Assembly: GCA_937982385.1 (NCBI GenBank)
Contig: CALJMC010000081.1
Coordinates: 1-8,691, forward strand
DNA from: an uncultured Rickettsiales bacterium
GTDB taxonomy: Bacteria; Pseudomonadota; Alphaproteobacteria; Rickettsiales; UBA998
Length of the DNA: 8,691 bases
Direction: 5' to 3'
How positions within the stretch are numbered: position 1 is the stretch's first letter; every line of letters starts with the position of its first letter. The position numbers were made by a program, and so were the translations under genes. Positions 1 to 5,974 of this stretch are shown piece by piece. The notes beneath the pieces are model-generated. The model saw only the letters and a list, made by a program, of their open reading frames with translations. It did not search any database and had not been told where the DNA came from.

Positions 1-28
1 TAGACCCTGAAATAAATTCAGGGTGACG
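1..28 (-). repeat. Small palindromic element, copy 1 (GTCA...TCTA frame)
   Basis: Read on the minus strand it begins CGTCA, has 8-bp arms ACCCTGAA / TTCAGGGT around a 5-base AT-rich loop, and ends TCTA. The outer frame matches the three elements that follow, but the stem sequence differs. It touches the window edge, so its outer boundary is uncertain. Elements with this GTCAT(C/T)CC...GGAT(C/T)(C/T)A look are familiar to me from intergenic regions of several alphaproteobacteria. That family assignment is from memory; the palindrome itself is directly visible. Confidence 0.65.
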
Positions 29-69
29 CGGTGGGTGTGGGGTGTTCGGGGTGGCGCCTCATACTCGGT

Positions 70-102
70 CGTCATTCCGTGCTACGACACGGAATCCATC
101 TC
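70..102 (+). repeat. Small palindromic element, copy 2
   Basis: It starts CGTCATTCC, forms an 8-bp inverted repeat (ATTCCGTG at 74-81, CACGGAAT at 88-95) around the 6-base loop CTACGA, and ends ATCCATCTC. It is the inverted counterpart of the copy at 172-204, matching it at 28 of 33 positions. All five differences are transitions, and one pair of them (positions 76 and 93) is compensatory, so the stem stays intact. Confidence 0.8.
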
Positions 103-123
103 TCAGCACGGCATAACGCGGCA

Positions 124-153
124 AGGTGGATTTTGGTTTTCGTCGGAATGACG
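124..153 (-). repeat. Small palindromic element, copy 3 (decayed)
   Basis: On the minus strand it begins CGTCATTCCGACGAAA and ends ATCCACCT. The left edge matches the other copies exactly. The right arm reads CCAAAATCC, where a GTCGGAATCC-like sequence would be needed to pair, so the palindrome is broken. I read it as an eroded copy lying between the two well-preserved ones. The shared boundary is visible; the claim of decay is inference. Confidence 0.5.
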
Positions 154-171
154 GTAATTGATGGTAAGACA

Positions 172-204
172 AAGATAGATCCCGTGTCGTGGCACGGGAT
201 GACG
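172..204 (-). repeat. Small palindromic element, copy 4
   Basis: It has 8-bp arms ATCCCGTG (179-186) and CACGGGAT (193-200) around a 6-base loop. On the minus strand it reads CGTCATCCCGTG, loop CCACGA, then CACGGGATCTATC. It is the same element as 70-102 in the opposite orientation, with the stem preserved by a paired T-A to C-G change. Confidence 0.8.
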
Positions 205-246
205 AGTGTGTGGGATGTTGGTCTGAAGTCATTGGTCGTTAGGGAA

Positions 247-326
247 GCGAACAGTATGTTCGCGTGAGCCGTCAGCGTCGCGCCAGCGACAGCGGAGTAA
301 CGCACAGTATGTGCGGCTACGAAGCC
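247..326. repeat. Cluster of four short hairpins downstream of aroA-cmk
   Basis: Four inverted repeats follow each other: GCGAAC-AGTAT-GTTCGC (247-263), GTCGC-GCCA-GCGAC (277-290), CGCAC-AGTAT-GTGCG (301-315) and GGCT-ACGA-AGCC (315-326). The first and third share the loop AGTAT but have different stems, which suggests a composite REP-like element rather than chance. It lies just after the aroA-cmk stop codon (minus strand), where it could fold in the 3' untranslated mRNA. No T-run follows any stem, so I do not call it an intrinsic terminator. Positions 205-246 show nothing I recognise. Confidence 0.45.
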
Positions 327-334
327 ACAGAAAT

Positions 335-2353
335 CTACGCAGCCTCTTGCGCTTCAATAAGCGCAGTGACGCGCTTCAAAACTTCGTCGGTGCTCATGTT
401 GGTGGTGTCAATTTCTATGGCGTCTGCGGCGGGCTTGAGAGGAGCTACATCACGCTCGGAGTCGCGGGCATCGCGTTCTTTTAGGTCTTCTAGGACGGAT
501 TCGGCGACAACTTCGATGCCTTCACCTTGAATTTCAGCATGGCGACGCTGGGCGCGGGCTTCAACGCTTGCGGTGACAAAGAGTTTGATATCTGCATCGG
601 GGCAGACGACAGTACCGATATCACGACCATCGAGCACCGCGCCACCTTCGCGCTTGGCGTAGTTGCGTTGATAATCGAGGAGGATTTGACGCACTTCAGG
701 AATGGCGGAGACAATGGATGCAGCATTTCCGACGGTTTCTTGGCGGAGGCGTTTGCTCTGCAAATCATGTTGATTGATAGATTTTGCCGCAGCAATAGCG
801 GCAGCTTTGTCAGTCGCGTCTTGTTTAGCATTGACGAGTTTGAGTCCTACCGCGCGATAGAGGCGTCCTGTATCCAAATAGGCATGCCCATAATACTCAG
901 CCAATTTGCGGGCGAGCGTACCTTTGCCAGATGCGGCGGGGCCGTCAATGGCGATGACGCGTGTTTTGGAGCCTAGGCATGGCGCATCTACGGTGAGGTT
1001 CGCGCCGAGGTCATTCATCAGTTCGATGAAGTCTGGGAAGCTGGTCGCAATCGCGCGGGTATCATCCACCGTTACAGGTTCTTTGACATTGCCTGCCATG
1101 CCCAACACCAAAAAGCTCATGGCGATGCGATGGTCAAAATGGGTGGCGACATAGCCGCCGCCTTGGATGGCTTTGCCGCCGGTGCCATGAACGATGAGGG
1201 TGTCGCCATTGAGTGAGATATTTACACCATTCGCCTCAAGCCCATCAATGATGGCTTGCAGACGGTCTGATTCTTTAACGCGGAGTTCTTCTAGTCCGTG
1301 CATGATGGTGTCACCTTCTGCCATGGATGCGGCAACAGAGAGGATTGGATATTCGTCAATCATGCTCGGTGCGCGTTCGGCTGGCACTTCGATGCCGTGG
1401 AGGTCGGAATGCTTTACGGTAATGTCTGCGACTTCTTCACCCGCTTCGATAGTGCGGTTGTCATAGGTGATGTCTGCCCCCATTTCGATGAGTGTGCGAA
1501 AAATGCCCGTGCGTAATGGGTTTACGCAGATATGCTTAAGTGTGATGGATGAGCCCTTAATCAGCAATGCTGCAACTGTTGGGAATGCAGCAGAAGAGGG
1601 GTCTGCTGGCACATGAATTTTGCGGTTGGAAAAGCTAATCTGTTGCTGCCCTTGCAGTGAAATATGTGTGGCGCCTTCATCATCCTGTGTAATATCTAAT
1701 TCAACGCCGAATGATTTGAGCATGCGTTCAGTGTGGTCGCGAGTAGCTTCTGGTTCAATGACGGTGGTAATGCCTGCAACATTCAGCCCTGCGAGCAGCA
1801 CGGCTGATTTGACTTGAGCAGATGCCATCGGCAAGCGATAGGTGATAGCAGATGCTTGCGCATTGCCTTGCATGGTCAGCGGGAGGCGTCCGCCATCACG
1901 AGACATAAAACTAATGCCCATTTCAGAGAGCGGATTAATGATGCGACCCATCGGGCGAGAGCGCAAACTTTCATCGCCTGTGAAGGTAGATGCAAACGGA
2001 TAAGACGCAAGCAAGCCCATCATCAAGCGCGCACCCGTACCAGCATTTCCCATATCCAGCACGTCATCGGGCGCATGCAGTCCGCCAACTCCAACACCTT
2101 CAACAGACCAGTTGCCCGCTGCATGTTGCTGAATGTTGACACCCATTTTCCTGAGGGCGTTGGCGGTGGCAATAACATCTTCACCTTCCAAGAGTCCTGT
2201 AATCTCGACTTTTCCTAGTGTTTGTGAGCCGAGCATAAGCGAACGGTGCGAAATGGATTTGTCGCCTGGCACAGTCACATCACCAGTCAATGCGTTGGCT
2301 GAATGCGAAGAGGCGGATATGGGATTGGAATGTGAGGTCATAAGTGGCTTCAT
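335..2353 (-). CDS. aroA-cmk: Bifunctional EPSP synthase / cytidylate kinase fusion (AroA-Cmk), 672 aa
   Basis: The N-terminal part (about residues 20-456) is 3-phosphoshikimate 1-carboxyvinyltransferase, shikimate-pathway step six, which joins shikimate-3-phosphate and PEP. It shows PGDKSISHR (29-37), GNAGTGARL (102-110), MASAQVKSAVLLAGLN (176-191), MIDEYPI with catalytic Asp333, and RVKESDR with Glu361. It resembles the class II enzymes typified by Agrobacterium CP4, but has Gly105 where CP4 has Ala100. The C-terminal part (about 465-672) is cytidylate kinase, which phosphorylates CMP and dCMP with ATP. It shows the P-loop GPAASGKGT (471-479), LDTGRLYRAVG (493-503), LDGRDIGT (574-581) and the Arg-rich KERDARDSERDVAPL (625-639). 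A linker of roughly ten residues joins them without a stop. In most alphaproteobacteria these are adjacent separate genes, usually followed by rpsA, which is not in the window. Neither possible start (Met1, or Met5 at 2341) has a strong ribosome-binding site. Met5 gives an N-terminus closer to CP4 in length. Confidence 0.95.
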   Translation of the reverse strand: MKPLMTSHSNPISASSHSANALTGDVTVPGDKSISHRSLMLGSQTLGKVEITGLLEGEDVIATANALRKMGVNIQQHAAGNWSVEGVGVGGLHAPDDVLDMGNAGTGARLMMGLLASYPFASTFTGDESLRSRPMGRIINPLSEMGISFMSRDGGRLPLTMQGNAQASAITYRLPMASAQVKSAVLLAGLNVAGITTVIEPEATRDHTERMLKSFGVELDITQDDEGATHISLQGQQQISFSNRKIHVPADPSSAAFPTVAALLIKGSSITLKHICVNPLRTGIFRTLIEMGADITYDNRTIEAGEEVADITVKHSDLHGIEVPAERAPSMIDEYPILSVAASMAEGDTIMHGLEELRVKESDRLQAIIDGLEANGVNISLNGDTLIVHGTGGKAIQGGGYVATHFDHRIAMSFLVLGMAGNVKEPVTVDDTRAIATSFPDFIELMNDLGANLTVDAPCLGSKTRVIAIDGPAASGKGTLARKLAEYYGHAYLDTGRLYRAVGLKLVNAKQDATDKAAAIAAAKSINQHDLQSKRLRQETVGNAASIVSAIPEVRQILLDYQRNYAKREGGAVLDGRDIGTVVCPDADIKLFVTASVEARAQRRHAEIQGEGIEVVAESVLEDLKERDARDSERDVAPLKPAADAIEIDTTNMSTDEVLKRVTALIEAQEAA

Positions 2354-2396
2354 GAGGGTTGAAATAACACAATAGAAGATTCATAACATCCATATA

Positions 2397-2423
2397 TTGT
2401 CAAGTCTAGGTTAGACTTGACAA
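2397..2423. promoter_or_regulatory. Perfect inverted repeat with TTGACA on both strands, candidate operator
   Basis: TTGTCAAGTCTA (2397-2408), spacer GGT, and TAGACTTGACAA (2412-2423) form a perfect 12-bp-arm palindrome. Each arm contains a consensus -35 hexamer: TTGACA at 2417-2422 facing the FYDLN-type gene, and its mirror at 2403-2398 facing aroA-cmk. It sits between two divergent genes, where a dimeric repressor could control both. I find no good -10 hexamer 16-18 bases from either TTGACA, so the promoter role is tentative. I do not recognise the palindrome as a known regulator's site. Confidence 0.5.
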
Positions 2424-2440
2424 GGGGTGCGGAAAATAAG

Positions 2441-2459
2441 AACCTGTATATATAAGGTT
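2441..2459. promoter_or_regulatory. AACCT-N9-AGGTT inverted repeat around a TATATATA core
   Basis: AACCT (2441-2445) and AGGTT (2455-2459) flank GTATATATA, upstream of the FYDLN-type gene. The core holds several possible -10 sequences (TATATA, TATAAG), none with a good -35 at standard spacing. It could be a second operator half, part of the promoter, or simply AT-rich DNA. Confidence 0.25.
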
Positions 2460-2480
2460 TGTTCGAAGCGCATTATATAG

Positions 2481-2486
2481 AGGAGG
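2481..2486 (+). promoter_or_regulatory. Strong ribosome-binding site AGGAGG
   Basis: AGGAGG lies six bases before the ATG at 2493 and fixes the start of the FYDLN-type gene. It is the strongest Shine-Dalgarno sequence in the window. Confidence 0.85.
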
Positions 2487-2492
2487 CTGCTT

Positions 2493-2969
2493 ATGACTGG
2501 TAATCTTGGTAATAAATGCAACTGCTCGAAATGCAGTGCTAAGTTTTATGACTTGGGAAAGAAAAAACCGGCATGTCCCAAATGCGGTGCATCTTTTGTG
2601 GATGAGAAGGTGATGGCCCCTATAGTGGTTGAGGCGGTTGAAGCCCCCTCAGACGAAAAAACAGGCAAAGAACAAGAAATTGATGATGTCGGTGATATTG
2701 ATTTAAGTGATTTTAATGATGATACATCTGAAGAGAAACTTGAGTTAAAAACAACATCTGAGGGAAGTGCGCTTGCTGATATTGAAGATGCTCACGAGTT
2801 GGACGAGCCGATAGAATCCATCAGTGAACTTGAGGATATTGAAATAGAAGCAGATATTCGAAACTCTGATGATGCCGAGGATTCTGTTGCGATTGAAGAT
2901 ATGGATCATCTGGAAACCATTATTGATAAAATTGAAGATGAAGAAGCGCAGGAAGAGGAAGAAGACTAG
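2493..2969 (+). CDS. FYDLN-type zinc-ribbon protein with acidic tail (TIGR02300-like), 158 aa
   Basis: The first 35 residues form a small zinc ribbon: CSKC at 11-14 and CPKC at 28-31, with AKFYDLG (16-22) between them. This matches the signature of the FYDLN acid family, although the final Asn of the motif is Gly here. An extra Cys9 precedes the ribbon. The remainder (33-158) is very acidic and low in complexity, with about 50 Asp/Glu against 7 Lys/Arg in 126 residues, ending in a run of Glu and Asp. It has no signal peptide or membrane segment, so it is probably cytoplasmic. The molecular function of the family is, to my knowledge, not established; binding a basic partner such as a ribosomal or nucleic-acid-binding protein would be a guess. 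The gene diverges from aroA-cmk, as I recall for relatives, and converges on cobT. Confidence 0.85.
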   Translation: MTGNLGNKCNCSKCSAKFYDLGKKKPACPKCGASFVDEKVMAPIVVEAVEAPSDEKTGKEQEIDDVGDIDLSDFNDDTSEEKLELKTTSEGSALADIEDAHELDEPIESISELEDIEIEADIRNSDDAEDSVAIEDMDHLETIIDKIEDEEAQEEEED

Positions 2970-2975
2970 TCTTCT
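2960..2975. other. Perfect 16-bp palindrome covering both convergent stop codons
   Basis: AGAAGACT directly followed by AGTCTTCT is a perfect palindrome without a loop. It contains the TAG of the plus-strand gene (2967-2969) and reaches into the TAG of cobT (2974-2976, minus strand). It might act as a compact bidirectional transcription barrier. The stem is short, not GC-rich, and lacks a proper T-run, so a terminator role is weakly supported. Confidence 0.3.
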
Positions 2976-4830
2976 AATGTTTTCCGAGCAATCCCACCAA
3001 TTCCCCTGATATGGTTTCGCCCAAATGTGTGACGTCACGAATGGTCACCGAATTCTTATAATAGCGCGATACATCATGACCAATACCAATAGCAATAAGC
3101 TCTATGGTTTTGTCATGTTCGAGGTCTTTGATGGTATCCCGCAAATGCTGATCCAAATAGTTAGAGGCATTATAGGTCAGGGTGCAATCATCCACTGGTG
3201 CACCATCCGATATAATCATTAGAATTTTTCGCGATTCACTGCGGGCTTTGAGGCGTCCTTTTGCCCAGAGTAGTGCTTCACCATCTATGTTTTCTTTCAG
3301 CAGCCCATCTTTAAGCATTAATCCAAAATGATGCCGAGCACGAATATAGGGTGTGTCAGCAGCTTTATAGATGATGTGGCGTAGGTCATTGAGGCGCCCC
3401 GGGTGTGATGTGCGACCTTCCTTATCCCATGCTTTAAAGCTCTCACCACCTTTCCAATCAACCGTCGTAAAGCCTAGAACTTCAGTCTTTACGGAGGCGC
3501 GTTCTAATGTTTTTGCGAGGATATCAGCGGTGAGGGCGGCGATGGTAATCGGGCGACCACGCATGGACCCTGAATTATCAAAGAGGAGAGTCACGACAGT
3601 ATCTTTGAAGTCCGCCTCTTTTTCTTGTTTGAATATTGCATGATGATTAGGGCTAGCAACCAGTCGCGCCAGTCTTGCGCTATTAATAAGCCCTTCTTCA
3701 GTATCAAATTGCCAGCTGCGTTGTTGCTGCGCCATGAGTACGCGCTGAAGCTTGGCTGAGATTTTGGCTAGGGAGTCTCGTATATCTTCTAACTTAGTGT
3801 CGAGTGTTCCTCGTAAACGCTGCAATTCCTCAGTTGTGGCTAATGCATGGGCGTGAATTTCTTCATCAAAACCCGTGCTAAAGCTGTGATAATCTGGTGG
3901 CGGTGCAGCAGCTTCCCCATTTTCCCAATCACCATGCACTTCGATAGAGTGTCCGTCACCTTCAAGCCCTGGAAGTAGGGATGAGATATCCGCCATATCA
4001 CCACCATATAACCCTGAGCCAGAGAGTGGTGATGGTTGTGAATCATCTGATGAACCATCAGATTCATCAGATGCGGAGTCGCTATCGGTTGAGTCTCCAT
4101 CGGCGTCATCACTCGCAGCATCTTGATCAGCCTCTATCTCAGATGTTTGTGTGCCGCGTTCTGCTTGAGAGCTTAGGCTCGCCTTATGTTCTTCTAATGC
4201 AATACCGGCGGAGAGTAGCATCTCTTGTGCGAGTGCTGCATAGGCGTCTTGATTGCGGCGTGTGGCATAAAGTTGAGAGCCATAACGCGTGAGTGTATCT
4301 GATAATATGGCGCGATAATGCAGCAGATATGGAATGAAGGATTCATGTGCTAGCCTGTCGGTGCATTTTTCTTTGAGCAAGGCGGTGAGAAGCAAGCCCA
4401 GTTGTGCATTATTGAGGTCTGTGGGTAGCTCACCATCTTCTAAGTTGAGTTGAGGCATAAGTGATGCTTGGTAATCGGAAATATTATGTCCAGCACCTGC
4501 CAGGTCTTCGCTTATCAACCATTCCAAACGTGACAGTTCCAGTAATGTTAATGCGTCACCAAGTGCAGGGTGGTTGATGGCTGACTTTTTGTGTGTTGTT
4601 TTGTTGTGCCATTGTTTGGCGGCGGCCCATAAATCGAGCGAGCCTCTCAATTCTGATATATCTTCGTCGTCGCATGCTTGCAGTGGGGGCACATGCAGGG
4701 CTTCTTTGTCCGACAGTGGGTTCGGCAAGGGGCTGTTTGCTTGAAAATGAAGTGTTAGGCTTGATTTTTCAGCCAGCGTACGCGCTACATGTAGCAAAGC
4801 GTTTTCATGGTCATGCGTATTAACACTCAC
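2974..4830 (-). CDS. cobT: Aerobic cobaltochelatase subunit CobT-like protein, 618 aa
   Basis: The C-terminal 210 residues form a von Willebrand factor A domain with the metal-binding MIDAS motif DNSGSMRGRP (418-427), followed by CobT-typical blocks: PGRLNDLRHIIYKAAD (477-492), LLKENIDGEAL (510-520), SDGAPVDD (541-548) and IGIGHDVSRYY (581-591). Residues 1-215 are a helical N-terminal region, 231-268 an Asp/Ser-rich linker, and about 332-372 probably coiled coil. In the family, CobT pairs with the AAA+ protein CobS to drive cobalt insertion by CobN into hydrogenobyrinic acid diamide. No cobN or cobS is visible here, so the role may be an orphan one. The start is GTG, two bases after the rseP stop. 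No in-frame ATG exists between that GTG and the preceding in-frame stop, and there is little Shine-Dalgarno sequence, so translation may be coupled to rseP. Length is close to the family norm. Confidence 0.92.
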   Translation of the reverse strand: MSVNTHDHENALLHVARTLAEKSSLTLHFQANSPLPNPLSDKEALHVPPLQACDDEDISELRGSLDLWAAAKQWHNKTTHKKSAINHPALGDALTLLELSRLEWLISEDLAGAGHNISDYQASLMPQLNLEDGELPTDLNNAQLGLLLTALLKEKCTDRLAHESFIPYLLHYRAILSDTLTRYGSQLYATRRNQDAYAALAQEMLLSAGIALEEHKASLSSQAERGTQTSEIEADQDAASDDADGDSTDSDSASDESDGSSDDSQPSPLSGSGLYGGDMADISSLLPGLEGDGHSIEVHGDWENGEAAAPPPDYHSFSTGFDEEIHAHALATTEELQRLRGTLDTKLEDIRDSLAKISAKLQRVLMAQQQRSWQFDTEEGLINSARLARLVASPNHHAIFKQEKEADFKDTVVTLLFDNSGSMRGRPITIAALTADILAKTLERASVKTEVLGFTTVDWKGGESFKAWDKEGRTSHPGRLNDLRHIIYKAADTPYIRARHHFGLMLKDGLLKENIDGEALLWAKGRLKARSESRKILMIISDGAPVDDCTLTYNASNYLDQHLRDTIKDLEHDKTIELIAIGIGHDVSRYYKNSVTIRDVTHLGETISGELVGLLGKH

Positions 4831-4832
4831 GA

Positions 4833-5933
4833 TTAGCTCACTATAATGTTACGAATATCATTATAAACCGTGAATGCCATCAGCATCATCAGTAATGCAA
4901 AGCCTGCACGGAAACTATATTCTTTAAAGCGATCAGCCAGTGTACGCCCGCTTGCACCTTCAATTGCATAAAACATCAGGTGACCACCATCGAGCGGTGG
5001 AATCGGCAATAGGTTCACCATGCCGAGATTAGCTGAAATCATCGCGATGAACCATAATACGGTGAAGAAGCCTTTTTCAGCTGCTTGCCCAGAGAGCTGT
5101 GCAATACCGACAGGGCCTTTGAGCTCTTTGGCACTGCGTTGTCCCGTTACTACTTGACCAATATATTGAAGGCTCAAAATAGTGATATCATAGGTTTGGC
5201 GCGTGGATTCCCCAACTGCGCTAAATAAACCCATATCCTCAAATTTGATTTGTTGGCTTGTGAAGCCAATGATTGGGCGTTCAATTATATTACCTAATGC
5301 GTCTTCACTTTCCGTCATGGCAGGAGTGATGCTGAAATCAAGTGTCTCGCCATTGCGTTCGACTTTCAAAGTGACAGGTTCCCCTATGTTGATGGCAATT
5401 TTCATCGGAATTTCGCGGAAATAGCTTACTTCTTCACCATCAACGGAGAGCACGCGGTCCCCCGCTTGTAGGCCTGATGCAGCCGCAGGAGTGTCAGGCA
5501 GGATGTCACCAATTATAGGCGCTGTGGTAGTCAGTCCATTGGTGAAGATGAAATAGGTGAAGATAGAAATGGTGAGAATGAAGTTTGCAGCAGGTCCTGC
5601 AAATACGATTAAAGCTTTTTTCCACAATGGCTTGTGATGAAAAGTTAATGCTTTGTCGTCATCGCTCATCTCATCCATAGTATCGGCATCTGTGGTGCTC
5701 GCTTCAGTCGCATCGCCAAACATTTTGACATAGCCACCGAGTGGTAGGACGCAGAATTTCCAACGTGTGCCTGAGCGATCATTGAAGCCGCCAATCTCTT
5801 TGCCGAAGCCAATGGCGAACTCTTCAACTTTTACACCACACCATTTAGCAACAATATAATGTCCGAATTCATGAATGAACACGATACCTGATAATATAAC
5901 AATAAAGAAAAAGAGAGTATGTAGTATGTCCAT
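4833..5933 (-). CDS. rseP: RseP-type site-2 intramembrane zinc metalloprotease, 366 aa
   Basis: This membrane protease makes the second cut of anti-sigma factors in envelope stress signalling and can clear remnant signal peptides. The active-site motif HEFGH (21-25) lies in the first membrane segment (about 5-27), with His21 and His25 as zinc ligands and Glu22 as catalyst. Further hydrophobic segments lie at about 105-130, 290-312 and 343-358. One PDZ domain spans roughly 138-205 (GLQAGDRVLSVDG at 154-166). The second metal-site motif NLLPIPPLDGGHL (307-319) supplies Asp315. Escherichia coli RseP is about 450 residues with two PDZ domains; this shorter, single-PDZ form is usual in alphaproteobacteria. 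The ATG has an AGGAAG ribosome-binding site six bases upstream (minus strand, about 5940-5945). The gene lies 41 bp after dxr. The anti-sigma substrate is not in the window. Confidence 0.95.
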   Translation of the reverse strand: MDILHTLFFFIVILSGIVFIHEFGHYIVAKWCGVKVEEFAIGFGKEIGGFNDRSGTRWKFCVLPLGGYVKMFGDATEASTTDADTMDEMSDDDKALTFHHKPLWKKALIVFAGPAANFILTISIFTYFIFTNGLTTTAPIIGDILPDTPAAASGLQAGDRVLSVDGEEVSYFREIPMKIAINIGEPVTLKVERNGETLDFSITPAMTESEDALGNIIERPIIGFTSQQIKFEDMGLFSAVGESTRQTYDITILSLQYIGQVVTGQRSAKELKGPVGIAQLSGQAAEKGFFTVLWFIAMISANLGMVNLLPIPPLDGGHLMFYAIEGASGRTLADRFKEYSFRAGFALLMMLMAFTVYNDIRNIIVS

Positions 5934-5949
5934 ATAAGGCTTCCTAATC

Positions 5950-5964
5950 TAATGCGATGCATTA
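5950..5964. repeat. Small inverted repeat between dxr and rseP
   Basis: TAATGC-GAT-GCATTA has 6-bp arms and a 3-base loop, within the 41-bp dxr-rseP spacer. It could form a minor hairpin in the operon mRNA upstream of the rseP ribosome-binding site. It is short enough to be chance. Confidence 0.3.
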
Positions 5965-5974
5965 AATATGTCTG

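Noticed and set aside
70..204. Possible minimal CRISPR array from the repeated 33-base units
   Set aside because: The copies are palindromic, inverted relative to each other, unevenly spaced and differ in stem sequence. No cas genes are present.
31..267. An open frame of 78 codons on the plus strand over the repeat region
   Set aside because: It runs through three palindromic elements, has no ribosome-binding site and resembles no protein family I know. An overlapping minus-strand frame (72-305) is equally unconvincing.
247..326. Intrinsic terminator for aroA-cmk
   Set aside because: Hairpins are present, but no T-run follows any of them on the minus strand.
527..976. A 149-codon plus-strand frame opposite the cmk half of the fusion
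   Set aside because: It is the antisense of well-conserved kinase motifs, has no domain signature, and is best explained as a by-product of codon use on the other strand. The same holds for 1814-2218.
2417..2460. A standard sigma-70 promoter using TTGACA at 2417-2422
   Set aside because: No acceptable -10 hexamer lies at 16-18 bases; the TATATA tract is about 24 bases away. The palindrome is kept only as a candidate operator.
4044..4073. Inverted repeat CATCTGATGAA / TTCATCAGATG inside cobT
   Set aside because: It arises from repeated Ser, Asp and Glu codons in the acidic linker, so coding repetition explains it without a regulatory role.
3840..4292. Frames on both strands inside cobT, rich in His, Met and Arg
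   Set aside because: They coincide with the repetitive Asp/Ser linker of CobT read out of frame, with no initiation signals.
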